A stretch of DNA of 64,000 nt, from assembly GCA_022842245.1 (NCBI GenBank), contig JALHPZ010000029.1:27597-91596 (forward strand), in the 5' to 3' direction. The position numbers were made by a program, and so were the translations under genes. The DNA comes from Gemmataceae bacterium (GTDB taxonomy: Bacteria > Planctomycetota > Planctomycetia > Gemmatales > Gemmataceae). The notes beneath the pieces are model-generated. The model was not told where the DNA came from, made no database searches, and was given only the letters and a program-made list of their open reading frames with translations. Positions 61,552 to 64,000 of this stretch are shown here, in pieces. How positions within the stretch are numbered: the first letter of the stretch is position 1; every line of letters starts with the position of its first letter.

Positions 61552-62157
61552 CTACCCGTTCGGGTCGTCGAGCAGTTCCTGGAGCCGGGCGGCGAGTTCG
61601 TCCGGAAGGCGGGCCTTCCACGATTCGTCGATCAGCTCCACGTCGAGCATGTCGCGCAAATGCATCCGGTCCTTGTCGCGGAACGACGTCAGCTTCATCC
61701 GAACCAGTGCGTCGAGCCGCAGGACGTTGTGTTTCTCGATGATTTCCGACTCGTCGATTTCGGGAGCCGGAGCTAGGTCGTCCGGGCGGACCTTCTCGCC
61801 GGCGAAGAGCACGTGGACGGCGTCGCGTGCTTTCGTACCTGGGCCGTCAAGGAACATATCGATACTCTTGACGTGCCGGTAGACGAATCCGGCCTGTTCC
61901 ATCGCTTCGATTACACGTGGGAAGTCGGCGCGGCGGAGCAGGATGTCCACGTCTCGCGTAGTGCGGACAGCGGCTTCGTCGGCCTGGGCGACCCAAGCGC
62001 GTACGGCGTTGCCGCCAATGATAGCGTAGGGAATGCCCGCCTGCTCGAGGGCCGTGGTCGCGCGTTCGAGCCGTTCCTGGATTTTTTCCACGGCTCGCTC
62101 CATGCGCCGCCAGAGCGCTTCGCCCGTAAGGTGGAATTCGATCGGCGCTTTCGCCAT
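61552..62157 (-). CDS. Nucleotidyltransferase-fold protein (AbiEii/MNT-like)
   Basis: A 201-residue protein with the nucleotidyltransferase active site: IIGGNAVRAW (Gly-Gly helix turn) and RTTRDVDILLRRADF (the D-x-D pair), followed by KHNVLRLDALVRMKLTSFRD, the basic C-terminal helix with Lys. This is the fold of AbiEii/AbiGii-type toxins and of minimal nucleotidyltransferases. Whether it modifies tRNA, protein or antibiotics is unknown. The start is a clear ATG at 62157. It is followed by the unassigned gene at 60859, so a toxin-immunity-like pair is possible. Confidence 0.83.
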   Translation of the reverse strand: MAKAPIEFHLTGEALWRRMERAVEKIQERLERATTALEQAGIPYAIIGGNAVRAWVAQADEAAVRTTRDVDILLRRADFPRVIEAMEQAGFVYRHVKSIDMFLDGPGTKARDAVHVLFAGEKVRPDDLAPAPEIDESEIIEKHNVLRLDALVRMKLTSFRDKDRMHLRDMLDVELIDESWKARLPDELAARLQELLDDPNG

Positions 62158-62229
62158 GGTCGCGATCCGGACGGGAATAACCTGATCATACCCGATCGGT
62201 CGCCCGATTCGCCTGAAAAAGGACGCCGT

Positions 62230-63579
<1,350 letters not shown>

Positions 63580-63587
63580 GCTTCACC

Positions 63588-63666
63588 AAATGCGGAATGC
63601 GGAATGCGGAATGCGGAATTTCGGAGCGGATTTCAATCCGCATTCCGCATTCCGCATTCCGCATTT
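63588..63666. repeat. Long perfect hairpin of GCGGAAT repeats between accB and accC
   Basis: The left arm starts AAATGCGGAATGCGGAATGC (63588 on) and the right arm ends at 63666; 30 bases pair perfectly and are built from four GCGGAAT heptamers. The loop is about 14 bases (TCGGAGCGGATTTC). On the mRNA strand it begins at the accB stop codon and ends about nine bases before the accC start. Confidence 0.9.
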
Positions 63667-64000
63667 AGCCGAGGTCGACGCGGAACAGCACGGTGCCGAA
63701 TTCGACCGATTGGCCGTTCTTGACGCACACTTCGGCGATCGTTCCGGTGCACTCGGCGAGGAGGTCGTTGAAGAGCTTCATTGCTTCCAGCTTGCAAACG
63801 ATGCTATCGGGCTTCACGCGGCTGCCGACCTTGACATAGTCGTCGGCGTCGGGCTTGGACTTGGCGTAGAAGGTGCCAACCATCGGCGATTTGATTTCGT
63901 GATAATTCGTCTTCGATGCGGCGGGGGCGGTGGCCGCGACCGGCGTCGCGGGCGCGGCCACGGGTGTCGGCGCGGCGGCGGCCACCGGCGCGGTCGCAAC
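63665..64000 (-). CDS. accB: Biotin carboxyl carrier protein (5' end outside window)
   Basis: The last 111 residues of the acetyl-CoA carboxylase carrier subunit are visible. An Ala/Pro-rich swinging linker (AAAAPTPVAAPATPVAA) leads into the biotinyl domain: IKSPMVGTFYAKSKP, VKVGSRVKPDSIVCKLEAMK (biotinylated Lys in EAMK) and FNDLLAECTGTIAEVCVKNG. The stop TAA at 63667-63665 lies at the edge of the hairpin. accC follows. Confidence 0.95.
   Translation of the reverse strand, partial: VATAPVAAAAPTPVAAPATPVAATAPAASKTNYHEIKSPMVGTFYAKSKPDADDYVKVGSRVKPDSIVCKLEAMKLFNDLLAECTGTIAEVCVKNGQSVEFGTVLFRVDLG

Overview
The window is 64 kb of GC-rich chromosomal DNA from a member of the Planctomycetota, most likely a Gemmataceae-like organism. 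The evidence is the gene content. There is a DUF1559 protein with a prepilin-type N-terminus followed by a tiny lipoprotein, a Tat-exported DUF1501 protein, a Tat-exported Gfo/Idh oxidoreductase, and a DUF4058 protein. Two surface-type proteins carry an N-terminal L-x-x-L-E-x-R-x-x-P motif in place of a normal signal peptide, and there are many short secreted lipoproteins. No rRNA, tRNA, CRISPR array or complete insertion sequence was found.

Layout. 1-8.7 kb: a large exported PQQ-propeller/TPR protein (cut by the edge), a radical SAM protein, an FG-GAP surface protein, a Gfo/Idh oxidoreductase and an MFS transporter. 8.8-11.7 kb: an overlapping three-gene operon of methyltransferase, FAD oxidoreductase and type III polyketide synthase. 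11.9-18.7 kb: DUF1559 plus lipoprotein; a zinc-ribbon membrane protein overlapping queC and queD; and an overlapping trio of secreted protein, GT-C-like membrane protein and SDR. 18.7-20.65 kb: a gene-free block of nested repeats. 20.7-25.4 kb: an AT-richer lipoprotein, a truncated methyltransferase, DUF1501, csrA with a CoA-binding protein, and two lipoproteins. 25.5-33.7 kb: a soluble-adenylyl-cyclase-like giant protein, Mn-type superoxide dismutase, a DUF1573 protein, a phosphopantetheinyl transferase and a coiled-coil membrane protein. 34-41 kb: housekeeping genes polA, coaE, rho and ribH, with a DUF4058 protein and a lipoprotein among them. 41-45.8 kb: an MCE lipid transporter (permease, ATPase, MCE protein) and mgtE. 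46-52.5 kb: a VOC protein, an HNH nuclease, gltB and a 35-residue membrane protein. 52.6-56.8 kb: a four-gene operon (secreted protein, TPR-YggX fusion, PSP1-like protein with a Cys-rich tail, lipoprotein) and an N-degron aminoacyl transferase. 57-62.2 kb: an accessory block with an RND pump remnant, a beta-helix gene interrupted by a 17-G tract, a PDZ protein, two proteins of unknown function and a nucleotidyltransferase. 62.2-64 kb: accC and accB (cut by the edge), separated by a long perfect hairpin.

Most striking points. (1) The beta-helix gene is out of frame only at its poly-G tract; one extra G restores a full protein with the expected surface-protein N-terminus, so it looks phase-variable or mis-sequenced. 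(2) Several families of palindromic dispersed repeats are present. One sits just behind two unrelated genes as a ready-made terminator, one is a bipartite element between divergent genes, and one fills the accB-accC gap. (3) A 1337-residue protein has the domain order of soluble adenylyl cyclase with its catalytic residues split between two cyclase domains. (4) An operon combines a TPR-fused YggX-like iron protein with a PSP1-like protein bearing a six-cysteine tail.
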